This document shows positions 63,884 through 64,000 of a stretch of DNA of 64,000 nt, piece after piece. The position numbers were made by a program, and so were the translations under genes. Each line of letters begins with the position of its first letter. Within the stretch, counting starts at the first letter, position 1. The notes under the pieces were generated by a model, which worked only from the letters and a program-made list of their open reading frames with translations, did no database searches and had not been told where the DNA came from. This DNA comes from Acanthochromis polyacanthus (lineage: Eukaryota; Chordata; Actinopteri; Pomacentridae): the NCBI RefSeq assembly GCF_021347895.1, contig NC_067131.1, positions 5,794,653-5,858,652 of the forward strand, in the 5' to 3' direction.

Positions 63884-64000
63884 CTGAAGCAGAGCTCTGA
63901 ATGCTTCAAGGGAAATAAGACCGTATTAAAAACAGATTAATCTATACATTTATTAACAGGAGAAATAAAGACAGTTTTCAAAGGCACATCTAGCATGAAA
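63884..64000. other. rnf157 intron at the right edge
   Basis: Sequence upstream of the exon with RAMRKKLSP. It has an acceptor with GCTCTGCTTCAG. Nothing else is seen. Confidence 0.6.

Overview
The window reads as nuclear DNA of a teleost fish. It has intron-rich vertebrate genes with canonical GT..AG junctions. It also carries several fish-typical transposon families: Tc1/mariner elements, foldback MITEs, piggyBac-like MITEs, LINE 3' tails and a Penelope-like fragment. No bacterial, viral or organellar signal was seen.

All host genes recognised are on the minus strand. Positions about 1 to 48.5 kb hold a tandem array of Cys-loop (pentameric) ligand-gated ion channel subunit genes with the 10-coding-exon, 5-HT3-like layout. 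From left to right they are: copy A (238-2892, decayed, running off the left edge); copy B (6444-12963, intact, 452 aa); copy C (15581-26001, a pseudogene with indels or stops in exons 2, 4, 5 and 6 but open exons 7-10); copy D (28509-37552, intact, 464 aa); a relic F (about 38.6-39.4 kb, piece of exon 2 plus a possible exon 1); and copy E (42136-48419, intact, 453-454 aa, the most divergent). Flanking DNA is shared between copies, so whole units of roughly 10 kb were duplicated. A conserved proximal promoter block lies upstream of exon 1 in A to E.

To the right is the 3' half of rnf157 (51965-63883, eight exons visible, 3' UTR to about 50.2 kb). It is recognised from the characteristic C-terminal region of the RNF157/MGRN1 ubiquitin ligases. 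In human, the Cys-loop channel gene ZACN lies close to RNF157 on 17q25.1. The neighbourhood therefore suggests that the array is the teleost counterpart of ZACN, or a ZACN/5-HT3-like expansion, rather than the classical htr3a/htr3b locus. All four readable copies lack the loop-B tryptophan that binds serotonin in 5-HT3A, so the ligand is probably not serotonin.

The rest is mobile-element debris in introns and intergenic DNA. Two nearly identical 1.6-kb Tc1-like elements sit in intron 1 of B and intron 2 of D. The first transposase frame is open; the second is frameshifted. The paralogous position in copy A is an empty site, which places the B insertion after the duplication. Other elements are several foldback elements (16.7, 19.3, 21.7 and 32.4 kb), three piggyBac-like MITEs (44.2, 49.1 and 58.5 kb), an AT-rich minisatellite in E, and older LINE and Tc1 relics.

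Exon boundaries were inferred by hand from splice consensus, phase and comparison between paralogs. No database search was possible.
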